Origin: Bacteroidales bacterium
GTDB taxonomy: Bacteria > Bacteroidota > Bacteroidia > Bacteroidales > Paludibacteraceae
Direction: 5' to 3'
Assembly: GCA_015654525.1 (NCBI GenBank)
Contig: JAATGT010000061.1
Location: 1 to 50,896 of the forward strand
DNA length: 50,896 nt
Made by a program: the position numbers and the translations under genes
Part shown: piece by piece, positions 27,358-36,897 of the stretch
How positions within the stretch are numbered: position 1 is the stretch's first letter
Layout: each line of letters begins with the position of its first letter
Notes under the pieces: model-generated
Database searches by the model: none
Told to the model about the DNA's origin: nothing
The model's input: the letters and a program-made list of their open reading frames with translations, nothing else

Positions 27358-28782
27358 TTATGTTCTCCAAAACCATTTAATTCGGGTAAAAAACATGGTA
27401 ACCAATACGGCAATAGCTGTGAGAATAATACCCCGCAGAAAGCCCAGTCCCACATTCAGACTAAGGTATTTGAGTAAGGGGGTTATTCCCAGTAAACCTG
27501 CAATAGGCATAATAAACAAATCGCCGGCCACATAAGCAATCATGGGGTTTTGCCCCGACATGACTAAAAACTTAGTACTACGCACACATCCATAAAAGTC
27601 GCAGATGATATTCAGTGCCAACAGCGCCATAAATGCGAGCCCCGAAGTTACAAAATAATAGCTATAACTCGGTGGATCTTTTTTTATTCCTCCTTCGTAT
27701 GATTCAAAACAAAGCCCGAGGAACAACAAATAAGCCCCGGCATAAAATAAATTCTTCCATAATTGCTGGTTGAAGCCCTCTTCTTTGTGAAGAAGAAAAT
27801 AACCGATACCCAATAGCAAAGCGGTAACCACTAAGTTGGCAACCAACAATCGACAATACAGAAAATAGAGGTTTGACACAATAAGGATAATAGTCAATAC
27901 CAATAAAAGTCCCGACAGTTTGCGGTCATTTTTAAATTGGATGCCTCCTCCTGTATTGCGTTGATTCATCCATTCCAGCAGATATTCTCCGGCAAAACTA
28001 CCGGGTATGACAATAAAGAGGTATTTCAGATAGGTGAATTTATACATCCACGGAAAGGGTGTGAAATTGAATAGTGCCTGAGCCCATGAGCTTTCTACGC
28101 TTGATGATAGTAAAATAGCCATTAAGCAAAAGAGCACTGCAATGCGCGCCCAGCGGTTCTTTTTGGTCAGGGTATAAACGATAGAACCAAAAACAGCCAT
28201 GTTGGCAAGTAGCAGAATGATGATATTGCTGGAATCCAAACTCCAGGTTCTGCCTCCGGCATATTGTACGGTTATCATAAGCAGAAAAGCCAAACCGTAG
28301 GCTGATAGTTTAATGACCCTGTGTGCCCATACCGGCATCTTCAACGGAATACGCATAAACATGGGAAAAAGCAGTGCAAAGGCTACTATGGCAAGACCCC
28401 ATGCACGTGGATCCTGAGGGGAACTTAGCATGTAAGGATAAAAGTGCTCGATAAAAATGGCAAAGAACGTGAGTTGCAATCCGCGTAATACAGCATCCCA
28501 AACCATTCGAAACCGGCTTTCACCTCTCTCCATCTTTTTACCAATGGAAAAAGGAAATGCAGCTCCCATAGCAAAAAGAAAAAAAGGAAAAACCAAATCG
28601 ACCCACGTAAGCCCCGACAAAGCAGCATTGTAAATATGTGTTGGAGGGGGCGTTTGGGTATGATACATCCAGCCCGGAAGTATTTCGGGCGCAACGGTTG
28701 CCGATAGTACCATCGTAATGATGGCGTATCCACGCAAAGCATCCAGCGCAAAAGCCCGTTGACTTGTTTCTTTATTTTTCAT
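27358..28782 (-). CDS. DUF5009 / heparan-alpha-glucosaminide N-acetyltransferase-like membrane acyltransferase
   Basis: Polytopic; RAFALDALRGYAIITMVLSATVAPEILPGWMYHTQTPPPTHIYNAALSGLTWVDLVFPFFLFAMGAAFPFSIGKKMERGES. The ORF-track start (28803) is TTG; ATG at 28782 (MKNKETSQ) is preferred. Confidence 0.85.
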   Translation of the reverse strand: MKNKETSQRAFALDALRGYAIITMVLSATVAPEILPGWMYHTQTPPPTHIYNAALSGLTWVDLVFPFFLFAMGAAFPFSIGKKMERGESRFRMVWDAVLRGLQLTFFAIFIEHFYPYMLSSPQDPRAWGLAIVAFALLFPMFMRIPLKMPVWAHRVIKLSAYGLAFLLMITVQYAGGRTWSLDSSNIIILLLANMAVFGSIVYTLTKKNRWARIAVLFCLMAILLSSSVESSWAQALFNFTPFPWMYKFTYLKYLFIVIPGSFAGEYLLEWMNQRNTGGGIQFKNDRKLSGLLLVLTIILIVSNLYFLYCRLLVANLVVTALLLGIGYFLLHKEEGFNQQLWKNLFYAGAYLLFLGLCFESYEGGIKKDPPSYSYYFVTSGLAFMALLALNIICDFYGCVRSTKFLVMSGQNPMIAYVAGDLFIMPIAGLLGITPLLKYLSLNVGLGFLRGIILTAIAVLVTMFFTRIKWFWRT

Positions 28783-28808
28783 TCCTCGTGTTTTAGTAAT
28801 CAAAGGGC

Positions 28809-28841
28809 TGTATCAAAAGTCATTTGCGTGCTTTTGATACA
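28809..28841. other. Intergenic hairpin
   Basis: TGTATCAAAAG-tcatttgcgtg-CTTTTGATACA, perfect 11-bp stem. Confidence 0.8.
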
Positions 28842-28852
28842 AGCTCTGACAT

Positions 28853-30214
28853 TTATTTTGTGCTACTATTACTTTTGGAAGCGGGTTTCAAAGCACCTCC
28901 GGCAATCATGCCTTCTTCAATTTCTTTCCACAAATTTTTGTTGATAATATGTACGATATCAAAGACCATCAGACCATCGGAAGCTTTCAGATTCATTTCA
29001 ATAGCTTTCGGTAGTTTGGCCGGATTTGAGTAAAACTGATCAACAAGAATACCACCCATAAATTTATTGTCTTTCAGAATGGTTCTTAAATGTGCACATG
29101 AACCTTCTACACAATACCAGGTGCCGGATTGAGCCTGACTATCGGTTTCATTCCAAATACTGTGGTTGTTTTTATGATACTCTTCAATGGTAATGTCGGT
29201 ATAATAACTTCCGGTCATATAAAAGTCGAGCAAATCGCCGTAAGCATAGTTTTTATAGTTTGGTGTTGCCCAGTCAAAGTCTTTGCTCGGATCGTATTTG
29301 TTGCTGGCAAAGTTTACACCCACTTCGTAATACGAAGGATACCACGCTCCTGTATAAGTTCCAAATGAAATGTTTTTATTCACCGATTTTACTTCTTTAC
29401 GAGCCAATGCAAAAAAGTCGTAAATGTTCTTGGTGCGCCATTCCACCCATTTCAGGAAATACTTTCCGCGTTCAGGAACATATTTACCTGCATCATTTTT
29501 CTTCCAGGTAAAGATGTCGGCAGGAAAATTAGCCACCTTCTCGCCAATATATTCTTCAAATTTGCTTCTCGACAAATCGGAGAAATCGGCACTGATTCCA
29601 TCATAACGGGCACGATCCAATACAATCCCATCCAGCTTCGGGTATTTTGTAACAATCTCTTTCATGATGTTCAGAATGTATGTTTGAAACTCCGGGTTGA
29701 TCGGGTTTACCATGGCACCGTATTTTTGTTTTTCCTGCGTAATAGGAATAATTCCTTTTTCGGGGGTATATACCATAGAAGCCCATTCAGGATGTTTTGA
29801 ATAAATAATTCCACGATCGAAATAGTTATGACCGCCTACAAACACATTGAGTTCTGCCTGAACTTTCAATCCTAATTCATGACCTTTTTTGATAAAGCGA
29901 CCCAGATAATCAAAATTGCTTCGTTTTGCGCCCTGCCATTCTTCCATGCGGGGAGCATAAGCACTTTCGTAAAGCACTTCGCCGGTGATAGGGCGAACAT
30001 CAACAATGACCTGCGTAAAACCAAGTGATTTTAATTTGGTCAGGTAAAAATCGATGGTATCCGGACTACTGAACCGGGCAAAATTGGCTTCGCCGTCAAT
30101 CCACATGATTGATTCTTTATTTTGCGTTACTCCTTTTTTCTTTGCTGCGTGAGAGCTGAGTGATATGGTGAATAATATCGCCATTAAAAATACTAGTTTT
30201 TTCATATTTGTCAT
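28853..30214 (-). CDS. GHL10-like (glycosyl hydrolase-like 10) secreted protein
   Basis: Signal peptide; MWIDGEANFARFSSPDTIDFYLTKLKSLGFTQVIVDVRPITGEVLYES, LDGIVLDRARYDGISADFS; paralog of 35467-36882. Confidence 0.8.
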   Translation of the reverse strand: MTNMKKLVFLMAILFTISLSSHAAKKKGVTQNKESIMWIDGEANFARFSSPDTIDFYLTKLKSLGFTQVIVDVRPITGEVLYESAYAPRMEEWQGAKRSNFDYLGRFIKKGHELGLKVQAELNVFVGGHNYFDRGIIYSKHPEWASMVYTPEKGIIPITQEKQKYGAMVNPINPEFQTYILNIMKEIVTKYPKLDGIVLDRARYDGISADFSDLSRSKFEEYIGEKVANFPADIFTWKKNDAGKYVPERGKYFLKWVEWRTKNIYDFFALARKEVKSVNKNISFGTYTGAWYPSYYEVGVNFASNKYDPSKDFDWATPNYKNYAYGDLLDFYMTGSYYTDITIEEYHKNNHSIWNETDSQAQSGTWYCVEGSCAHLRTILKDNKFMGGILVDQFYSNPAKLPKAIEMNLKASDGLMVFDIVHIINKNLWKEIEEGMIAGGALKPASKSNSSTK

Positions 30215-30247
30215 TCTGTTTTTTTATTTATACTTGTTTTTGTCATT

Positions 30248-31669
30248 TCATTTTAATATTGCCCGAAAAGGTGATGCAGGAATGCCTGTATTATTGCATA
30301 GATTTCCTTCTTTGTAATTGCGAAAACAATAGCGAACTTCTTTGGGGGCTGCAATGGTTTCGTTCCAGACTTTCACGATGGAGGAACCACCAATGATTTC
30401 GGCATGTGCGGGAATAAATTTCCCATCGGCTCCGGCAATTTCGAATCCTTTCAGCTCTTCATTCTCGGGTGTCATACCATCTTCGCCATAGTCGAACTGA
30501 ACTTCTACTGTTTTATCATTCAGCTTACAACTATTGTAAATAGGTCCGCTGTATGCAATTCCTTCCACACCATAAGTTTTGGCCAAAGCCCAATAAGCCA
30601 ACCGTTCGCCAACCTTTATTTTGTAAGGTGGGTGAATAAAGATTTCACTTCCGGCATCGGTGGTGGTAACCATGCCTACATTCGGCACTTCTTTCATCAA
30701 TTCCAGTTGCGCCTGACGAAACCACGCCCAGTCCAACTCGTCTTTGTTGCCCGATTGCCAGGGTGCTATTTGCACATAATAAAAAGGCAGATCGGGTGAG
30801 CGGAAAAACCTTCTCCATTGTGCAACCAGTGCTGGGAAAAGCTTTTTGTACAATGCCGGTTCGTTGCTGTTGGCCTCGCCCTGATACCACAGTACCCCTT
30901 TGACGGGAAAGCCTTCGAGCGGTTGTACCATTGCATTATGGAGTAGGGTAGGAGTTCCGTTGGGATAACCGAATTCTTTATTTTTCAATACCGAAAGATC
31001 CACTTCCGGAATACCTACCAGCGTTTCTTTGTCCATCCAGGCTTCAATCTTGGAAGCACTCCAGGAGCAATGCACCAGTCCGACAGGAACGCCTAAGATT
31101 TTCTGTAACATATTTCCGAAAAAATAGGCTGTAGCACTAAAGGTGGAGACTTCTTTGGGCGAGCTCAGGCTCCAATGCCCCTCTACATCTTCTTTCGGCG
31201 TAGTACTCCAGTCATTCTTTACGGTAAATAATCGTAGCGGACGATTGGGATCGGCGGAAGCAATATAGGGTTGAGAACCAAAGACCGGTTGACCGCGAAA
31301 TCCTTTGACGGGCATTTCCATGTTCGACTGTCCGGAGCAAAACCATACTTCGCCAATGAGAATGTTTTTCAATTCAAGTGTTTCACCGTCGGAAATAGAA
31401 ATACTAAACGGACCACCGGCAGCCGGTGTCCGAATTGCTGCATTCCAATGTCCGGATGCATCGCTCTTTGTTTTAATACTGTTTTTACTCCACGATGCAC
31501 TCAGCGTAACAGCTTTTCCTGAAGTTGCCTTTCCGTGAAAATAGACTTCCGATTGTTGCTGCAATACCATGTTATCACCCCATATAGATGGAAGTGTTAC
31601 TTTGGCTTGCGTAATGCCTGTGCAAAGTAAGCATGCAATGATTAGTCTTGTTTTATTTCTGTTATTCAT
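30248..31669 (-). CDS. Sialate O-acetylesterase (SGNH) family protein
   Basis: VTLPSIWGDNMVLQQQSEVYFHGKATSGKAVTL; IGEVWFCSGQSNMEMPVKG; GVLWYQGEANSNEPALYKKLFPALVAQWR. Confidence 0.92.
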   Translation of the reverse strand: MNNRNKTRLIIACLLCTGITQAKVTLPSIWGDNMVLQQQSEVYFHGKATSGKAVTLSASWSKNSIKTKSDASGHWNAAIRTPAAGGPFSISISDGETLELKNILIGEVWFCSGQSNMEMPVKGFRGQPVFGSQPYIASADPNRPLRLFTVKNDWSTTPKEDVEGHWSLSSPKEVSTFSATAYFFGNMLQKILGVPVGLVHCSWSASKIEAWMDKETLVGIPEVDLSVLKNKEFGYPNGTPTLLHNAMVQPLEGFPVKGVLWYQGEANSNEPALYKKLFPALVAQWRRFFRSPDLPFYYVQIAPWQSGNKDELDWAWFRQAQLELMKEVPNVGMVTTTDAGSEIFIHPPYKIKVGERLAYWALAKTYGVEGIAYSGPIYNSCKLNDKTVEVQFDYGEDGMTPENEELKGFEIAGADGKFIPAHAEIIGGSSIVKVWNETIAAPKEVRYCFRNYKEGNLCNNTGIPASPFRAILK

Positions 31670-31718
31670 TCTTTGAACTTATATTTTCTTTTATCAATAT
31701 CCGCTTTGTTACCTAATA

Positions 31719-31840
31719 GCACGCAAATAACGCAAAATGCGCAAATTAACGCAATCTCATCAAATTGGAATTCTGCAAATAATATTCTACTTTACAAATC
31801 TTATTTGCGAAAATTTGTGTTGTTTGCGTTTTTTGCGTGC
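31719..31840. repeat. Long imperfect 29-bp inverted repeat in the intergenic region
   Basis: gcacgcaaataacgcaaaatgcgcaaatt (31719-31747) vs aatttgtgttgtttgcgttttttgcgtgc (31812-31840). Confidence 0.8.
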
Positions 31841-31905
31841 TTTTGACACAGCCACTTTGTGATCCTTTTGTGGTTTTATCTTTTGAGTAGTGAAATAAAG
31901 GATAA

Positions 31906-33345
31906 TCATATTTTATTCAGATACACCTGACCAAACCGATCAGTTACTTTAATCTCTATTCTAGCTCCTTTTTTCTGTGGCGTGGCGCGGAACAAATGAT
32001 CGGTTGGGTTAATCGTGATCCAATCGTATTTTACCTTTTCTCTGTCGGCACACAATGCTTCGGCTTTTGGGTCATTGCCCGTATAGTGAATCATCTCACC
32101 TTTGTTTACGCCGTCTTCTATCCATTCTACTTTCCAGTTTTTATCCCAGTTCCACACATTGGCTATTACGTCGTTCGGATATTGAGATGAAGCTCCCACC
32201 GGATAGGTGCGCACCTGATATTCTTTAGCATACCCCGCACTTTTATAATACCATTTAACCTGATTTCCATCTACTTCGTAGACTCCATATCCACGGGGTG
32301 TTCCGTCTAAACCGATATCGCCTCTCCACCAGATTCCACATACTGCACCGGTGATATGTTCCATCAGGTTGGGCGAATAAACCAGATTCCGGTTGTAATG
32401 CATGTGACCGGAAATGATATGCGCCTGATAAGGTTTCAATATTTCATGAAATGCTCCGGCATTTACCATCTGGTCGGCAATCGCACTGTAGTTATATTCA
32501 AAAGGAACCTGCTTTTCCTGTAATTGCGAAGGAATATGCATCACCACAAACACCGGTGAGCCTTTGGCAACATACGAAAGATCCTGCTCTAACCAATGAA
32601 ATGTTTTCTCGTCGATATAGCCCATATAGAAATAGTCTCTACCTAGAAAAAAGTTGTCGTTCAAAATAATATAATGCGCCTTGCCTTTATTGAAGGAATA
32701 GTAGGTCGGACCAAAATACTTCTCAAATGTTTTGTACGATGTTTCAAATGTCCGTCCGTAATAATCCATATCATGATTACCGATGGCCCGGTAAACCGGA
32801 ATGTTCAAAACACTTGCCGCTTTGATATAACCGGGGTATAAGGCAGGTGTATCGCCCACCATATCGCCGCAGTCGACACTGAAGACATCCTTGCTTTTTG
32901 ATTCTTGGTTGATAAGTTCGGCACAATCGGGCAGCATTTTTTTGTATGTTTCCAGACAATCGTTGTCGGTCAACTGTACGTCGGCTTGTGCCAGAAATAC
33001 ATGTTTCGTGTCGTCCTTTGTATTCTTTTTAAGTTCGAAATTATATGTTCCGGTATCTGGGTCAATGCTTTGATAAAAAACAGGAATGGAATTCTCTACC
33101 CGGGTCAGATAACCTGCCGGCGTGGAGATATAAATAAAAGCAGCCTTGTTCGCAAAGAGTTTATAATTACCTGCCGCATCTGTTCGGGTACAACTGATGC
33201 CATCGCTCACAACTACATTGGCTATCCCTTTGCCGTTGCATGTCACCTGTCCGTTCAATTCCCGCTGCTGTGCCAACAAACTTCCGGTTGTCAGCAGGCA
33301 TAAAGAAACGAAAGTCAGAATTCTTAGTTGATTAATATGTTTCAT
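31906..33345 (-). CDS. Calcineurin-like metallophosphoesterase with N-terminal beta domain
   Basis: DVFSVDCGDMVGD, RAIGNHDMDYYGR, FVVMHIPSQ, HIISGHMHYNRN. Confidence 0.88.
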   Translation of the reverse strand: MKHINQLRILTFVSLCLLTTGSLLAQQRELNGQVTCNGKGIANVVVSDGISCTRTDAAGNYKLFANKAAFIYISTPAGYLTRVENSIPVFYQSIDPDTGTYNFELKKNTKDDTKHVFLAQADVQLTDNDCLETYKKMLPDCAELINQESKSKDVFSVDCGDMVGDTPALYPGYIKAASVLNIPVYRAIGNHDMDYYGRTFETSYKTFEKYFGPTYYSFNKGKAHYIILNDNFFLGRDYFYMGYIDEKTFHWLEQDLSYVAKGSPVFVVMHIPSQLQEKQVPFEYNYSAIADQMVNAGAFHEILKPYQAHIISGHMHYNRNLVYSPNLMEHITGAVCGIWWRGDIGLDGTPRGYGVYEVDGNQVKWYYKSAGYAKEYQVRTYPVGASSQYPNDVIANVWNWDKNWKVEWIEDGVNKGEMIHYTGNDPKAEALCADREKVKYDWITINPTDHLFRATPQKKGARIEIKVTDRFGQVYLNKI

Positions 33346-34925
33346 TTGTCACTTGTTTTATATGCTATTATTCTCTCGATATAGAGTTTATTGCCCGATG
33401 AATGTACATTCTTATCTTCCGAAACAATGACTTTCAGGGTATGTTTTCCATTCTTCAATTCGAACTGATGAAACAGGTAGGCCCTGTTTACATCGTATTT
33501 CCCGGCTTCTTCGCGGTAGTAGGTATCGATCTCTTTTATAAACCGATTGTCGATGTACACTTTTGCTTTGCCGGCATCTACGTTCCAGCTTCCAAGTAAT
33601 GATACGCCTGTTCCTGTGAAATCAATTTCTACTGTAGCTCCGGGCCTGGTGGCTAAGGCATATAAATCATTATCGCCATCTCCGTACACAAAGTCTTTCC
33701 AGTTGCTATCGAATTTCCAGTTGCCTTTGTCTTTTACCTGTACCTGATAGTTCATTCGGATGTTTCTGAACCCTTGTTCAAGCTTGGGTGCTACCGGTTT
33801 TTGTGACTTTATAAAATAAGAATCGCTAGCAACCGAGCCTCCGTTATTCTTTACGTTTTCGGCTATAAAAACCAAAGTTTGTTGTACCGCTTTACTGTAC
33901 GAATAGCTGGTGTACAAAAAGTTTTTATCTGCAATTTGAGGAATATAGGATTTCAACTCATCGGGAATGGCTTTGTATCCGTGGATCAAACCCAACACCG
34001 CTGCGGCGTTAGATGTGTTACAATCGGTATCCTGTCCGGACCGGATGGTTATTTCCATTGTTTTCCTAAAATCGCCACCTCCATAAAGCATACCGATGGT
34101 TACGAAAGCTCCATTCAGTTTTGCATCAATGTCGAAAGTATGATAAGGTGCACAAATATCTATATCGCCCCATCTGTGTTGAATTTTCTCCCAGGCTTTT
34201 TTCCAGTCGGTAGAATCCTGATGGTAAGCGGCAAGTACATCTTTTATACACAAGGCATAGGTGCTTTGCTGCGGAATAGACTTCAGTGCATTCGTTATTA
34301 TACTTTCAATATTATCATTATTATATGCCAGAGCGTGTATAGACGAAAGATACATGCCACCGTACATGCCGTCGCCGTATGCCATAATGGAACCAACTCT
34401 GCGACATAGCTTATTGGAAGACTGCGGCATGCAGGGATTGATAAACCCAATAAAGTCCGACTCTATCTGAAAGTCAATATCATCAGCATGCATATTGTTT
34501 TCCTGCTTTCCGGCTTCTCCGACCGGAATATGATCAAAATAATTCTTCCGGCTTTGCAGGTTGGCGTGGCACAAAGGAAAACCGGCATTCGCAAAGTTCT
34601 TGACCAAAGAATCAACAGGGGCATTCAGTCCGAGTTTTTCCATAGTCATCATAAAGCTTAGCTGACCATAAATGTCATCTTCCAGCAATGATTTTTCAAC
34701 CTGTTGCGGAGTCCATAATATATCTCCAGTGTACATCACTCCGGTGGCTTTGAACTCCATTGCCCGTCCGTACATTACCCCGATCATTTTACCTGCCCAG
34801 GCTCCACGCACTTTATCTTCCACTTTTTCTTTCGATAGAGTGACAATCTGTTGAGCTTCTACAACCGAATAACTCGTTGCAACCAGTAGGAAGATAAAAA
34901 CGGATAATATTTTAAATATTTTCAT
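33342..34925 (-). CDS. Secreted ADP-ribosylglycohydrolase-fold protein with C-terminal carbohydrate-binding-like domain
   Basis: KVEDKVRGAWAGKMIGVMYGRAMEF; ADDIDFQIESDFIGF; SGQDTDCNTSNAAAVLGLIHG; C-terminal VEIDFTGTGVSLLGSWNVDAGKAKVYIDNRFIKEIDTYY. Preferred start MKIFKILSVFIFLLVATSYSVVEA at 34925. Confidence 0.82.
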   Translation of the reverse strand: MKIFKILSVFIFLLVATSYSVVEAQQIVTLSKEKVEDKVRGAWAGKMIGVMYGRAMEFKATGVMYTGDILWTPQQVEKSLLEDDIYGQLSFMMTMEKLGLNAPVDSLVKNFANAGFPLCHANLQSRKNYFDHIPVGEAGKQENNMHADDIDFQIESDFIGFINPCMPQSSNKLCRRVGSIMAYGDGMYGGMYLSSIHALAYNNDNIESIITNALKSIPQQSTYALCIKDVLAAYHQDSTDWKKAWEKIQHRWGDIDICAPYHTFDIDAKLNGAFVTIGMLYGGGDFRKTMEITIRSGQDTDCNTSNAAAVLGLIHGYKAIPDELKSYIPQIADKNFLYTSYSYSKAVQQTLVFIAENVKNNGGSVASDSYFIKSQKPVAPKLEQGFRNIRMNYQVQVKDKGNWKFDSNWKDFVYGDGDNDLYALATRPGATVEIDFTGTGVSLLGSWNVDAGKAKVYIDNRFIKEIDTYYREEAGKYDVNRAYLFHQFELKNGKHTLKVIVSEDKNVHSSGNKLYIERIIAYKTSDK

Positions 34926-35059
34926 GAATCTTGTAATTTTTAATGCCAACTTAAAGTCGGATACGTGCTTAAAATAAATAGTTCTGAGTTTCATTTATAA
35001 CTTAAACTGTTTTTCCTTAAACTGAAACAGGCTTTAGTAGAACTGCATGAACCGGAAAA

Positions 35060-35247
35060 TAAACTAAACCAATAAGAAAAAAAACTAAACCTATAGGAAA
35101 AGTAACTAATCTGATAGGAAAAGATATTAAACCTACAGGAAAAGATATTAAACTTATAAGAAAAGTGACTAAACCGATAGGAAAAATTATTTATCCTACA
35201 GGAAAAGGTACTAATCTGATTGGAAAAGGAGCTGAATCAATGGAAAA
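35060..35247. repeat. Degenerate 21-bp tandem repeat, 9 units
   Basis: Consensus about gtaactaaacctataggaaaa: eight units at exact 21-bp period starting at 35060, then a 20-bp unit. Confidence 0.92.
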
Positions 35248-35298
35248 TTGAATAAACTCTTTTATAATCAGACAAAAACCATATTGAATAGACCCATT

Positions 35299-35458
35299 GA
35301 TAACCTCTGCTATCTGTTCGTATCCTAGAATTAGAACAAAACTAGCTTACATTGATACAATTCAGGTTAGAATTGGAATAAAACTAGTTAGAATTAGAAT
35401 AATGCTAACCACAGTTGGAAAATAAATGACCGATAACCTCTGTTATCTGTTTGTATCC
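35299..35458. repeat. 27-bp direct repeats flanking a second 21-bp-period mini-array
   Basis: gataacctctgctatctgttcgtatcc (35299-35325) and gataacctctgttatctgtttgtatcc (35432-35458); units ctagaattagaacaaaactag (35325), ttagaattggaataaaactag (35367), ttagaattagaataatgctaa (35388). Confidence 0.88.
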
Positions 35459-35466
35459 CCAATAAT

Positions 35467-36882
35467 CTATTTCTTATAAGCACTAATCGTTGTTTTTATA
35501 TCATCATACAGTTGCACGCCGAACTGATTGTATTGTGGATCATCAATATGTACTAAGTCGAACAACATGATACCACCCGTATGATTTAAAATAGTTGAAA
35601 TGGCGGTGGTCATATTGCTTTTGTCAGTCCATTTGGTATTTCCCATATCCACACCTCCGTAATATCGCGAAGCTAGCAGGCCTGTTGCACTCTTCAGCAC
35701 TATGTCCGTTCCCGATAATTCTCCGTTTACCGTCCACCAACCTGTTCCACTTATGGTACTGGTGTAATTTCCGGTATAAAACTGATCTAACTCTTCGGCA
35801 TATCCGGTGTTCTTATACGTGGAAGTTGCCCATTCATAATCTTTGGATGCATCGTAATTGCTACTGGCCCAATTCACTCCCACAGTATAATACGAGTCAT
35901 ACCATGCTCCACTGTAGGTGCCGAATACGATGTTTTGTTTCACGGCTTTTAGGTCTGTCCGCATCTTATGCACAATACTTTTGATATTCGATGCTCTCCA
36001 TTCAAGCCACTGGCGTCCGTACGTTCCTATTTCTTTTACTCCTGTGCCCACATTGTCGGCTGCGGTGTTTCTTTCCCACGATTTCACAATATCCGAAGGA
36101 GTGGGGGTGGTAGAAAGATTTGCCCAGGTTTTAAACTGTTCCAGTGAATAGCTGGAAAAATCGGAAGATATATCGTAGTACCGACAATAATCCAGAATAA
36201 TACCGTCGATATCATAGTTTTGTACTACTTCTTTTAGCAACGATATTTCATAATCATATACTTTTGAGTAAATAGGATTCATAAATACTGCACCGGAAGC
36301 ATTGGGCATGTCTGCCATCTTTTTGACTGTTACGTCGGTTCCGTCGCTGTTGTTTACCTGAATAATCTGTGCCTGCATATTCATAAAATCTGCATTTGTA
36401 TAAGCCAGTCCACGACCACCATAACCTTCGGTCATAATACTCATGGAGGCATAAATGTAGAGATTGTTCTTTCTGGCAGCTTTTACCATTTCACCTAAAT
36501 AATCCAACGACTCGGGTTGGGTCATACCATTACTTTCTTTCAGATGTCCGGCAATACTACTATTGTATTGTACCAAGCCGGTCATTCCTTTTACTTCAAC
36601 AATGATTCCGGTAGCACCCATCGCTTTTATTTTAGCCAAAACAGTATTCATCTTGTCTGCAGAGTTCAGCCGTTCGAAATTGGCATTGCCTTCTATCCAT
36701 ACGGTGATATTATTTTTTGTTATAATGTCAGCCACCACGGTGTTTGTATTGGCATTGGCTGTTCCGTCACCAGGTTCAGGGGCAACTACATCCGGTAATT
36801 CCGTTGAGCTGCTTTTGCATGACAATAGCAATGCGATGACAAAAACCAGTATGAGAGAAAAAAACAATTTAGATGTTTTCAT
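35467..36882 (-). CDS. GHL10-like lipoprotein
   Basis: Lipobox LLLSCKSSS; VWIEGNANFERLNSADKMNTVLAKIKAMGATGIIVEVKGMTG; VFGTYSGAWYDSYYTVGVNWASSNYDASKDYEWATSTYKN. Confidence 0.8.
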   Translation of the reverse strand: MKTSKLFFSLILVFVIALLLSCKSSSTELPDVVAPEPGDGTANANTNTVVADIITKNNITVWIEGNANFERLNSADKMNTVLAKIKAMGATGIIVEVKGMTGLVQYNSSIAGHLKESNGMTQPESLDYLGEMVKAARKNNLYIYASMSIMTEGYGGRGLAYTNADFMNMQAQIIQVNNSDGTDVTVKKMADMPNASGAVFMNPIYSKVYDYEISLLKEVVQNYDIDGIILDYCRYYDISSDFSSYSLEQFKTWANLSTTPTPSDIVKSWERNTAADNVGTGVKEIGTYGRQWLEWRASNIKSIVHKMRTDLKAVKQNIVFGTYSGAWYDSYYTVGVNWASSNYDASKDYEWATSTYKNTGYAEELDQFYTGNYTSTISGTGWWTVNGELSGTDIVLKSATGLLASRYYGGVDMGNTKWTDKSNMTTAISTILNHTGGIMLFDLVHIDDPQYNQFGVQLYDDIKTTISAYKK

Positions 36883-36897
36883 AATCTGTCAATTCAA

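Noticed and set aside
35063-35251. Stop-free 62-codon + strand frame across the satellite encoding TKPIGK-like heptads
   Set aside because: No in-frame start before the last few codons and a stop just upstream; the 21-bp period (multiple of 3) alone explains the open frame.
35060-35408. CRISPR array
   Set aside because: Units are contiguous and degenerate at 21 bp, with no unique spacers of regular size and no cas genes in the window.
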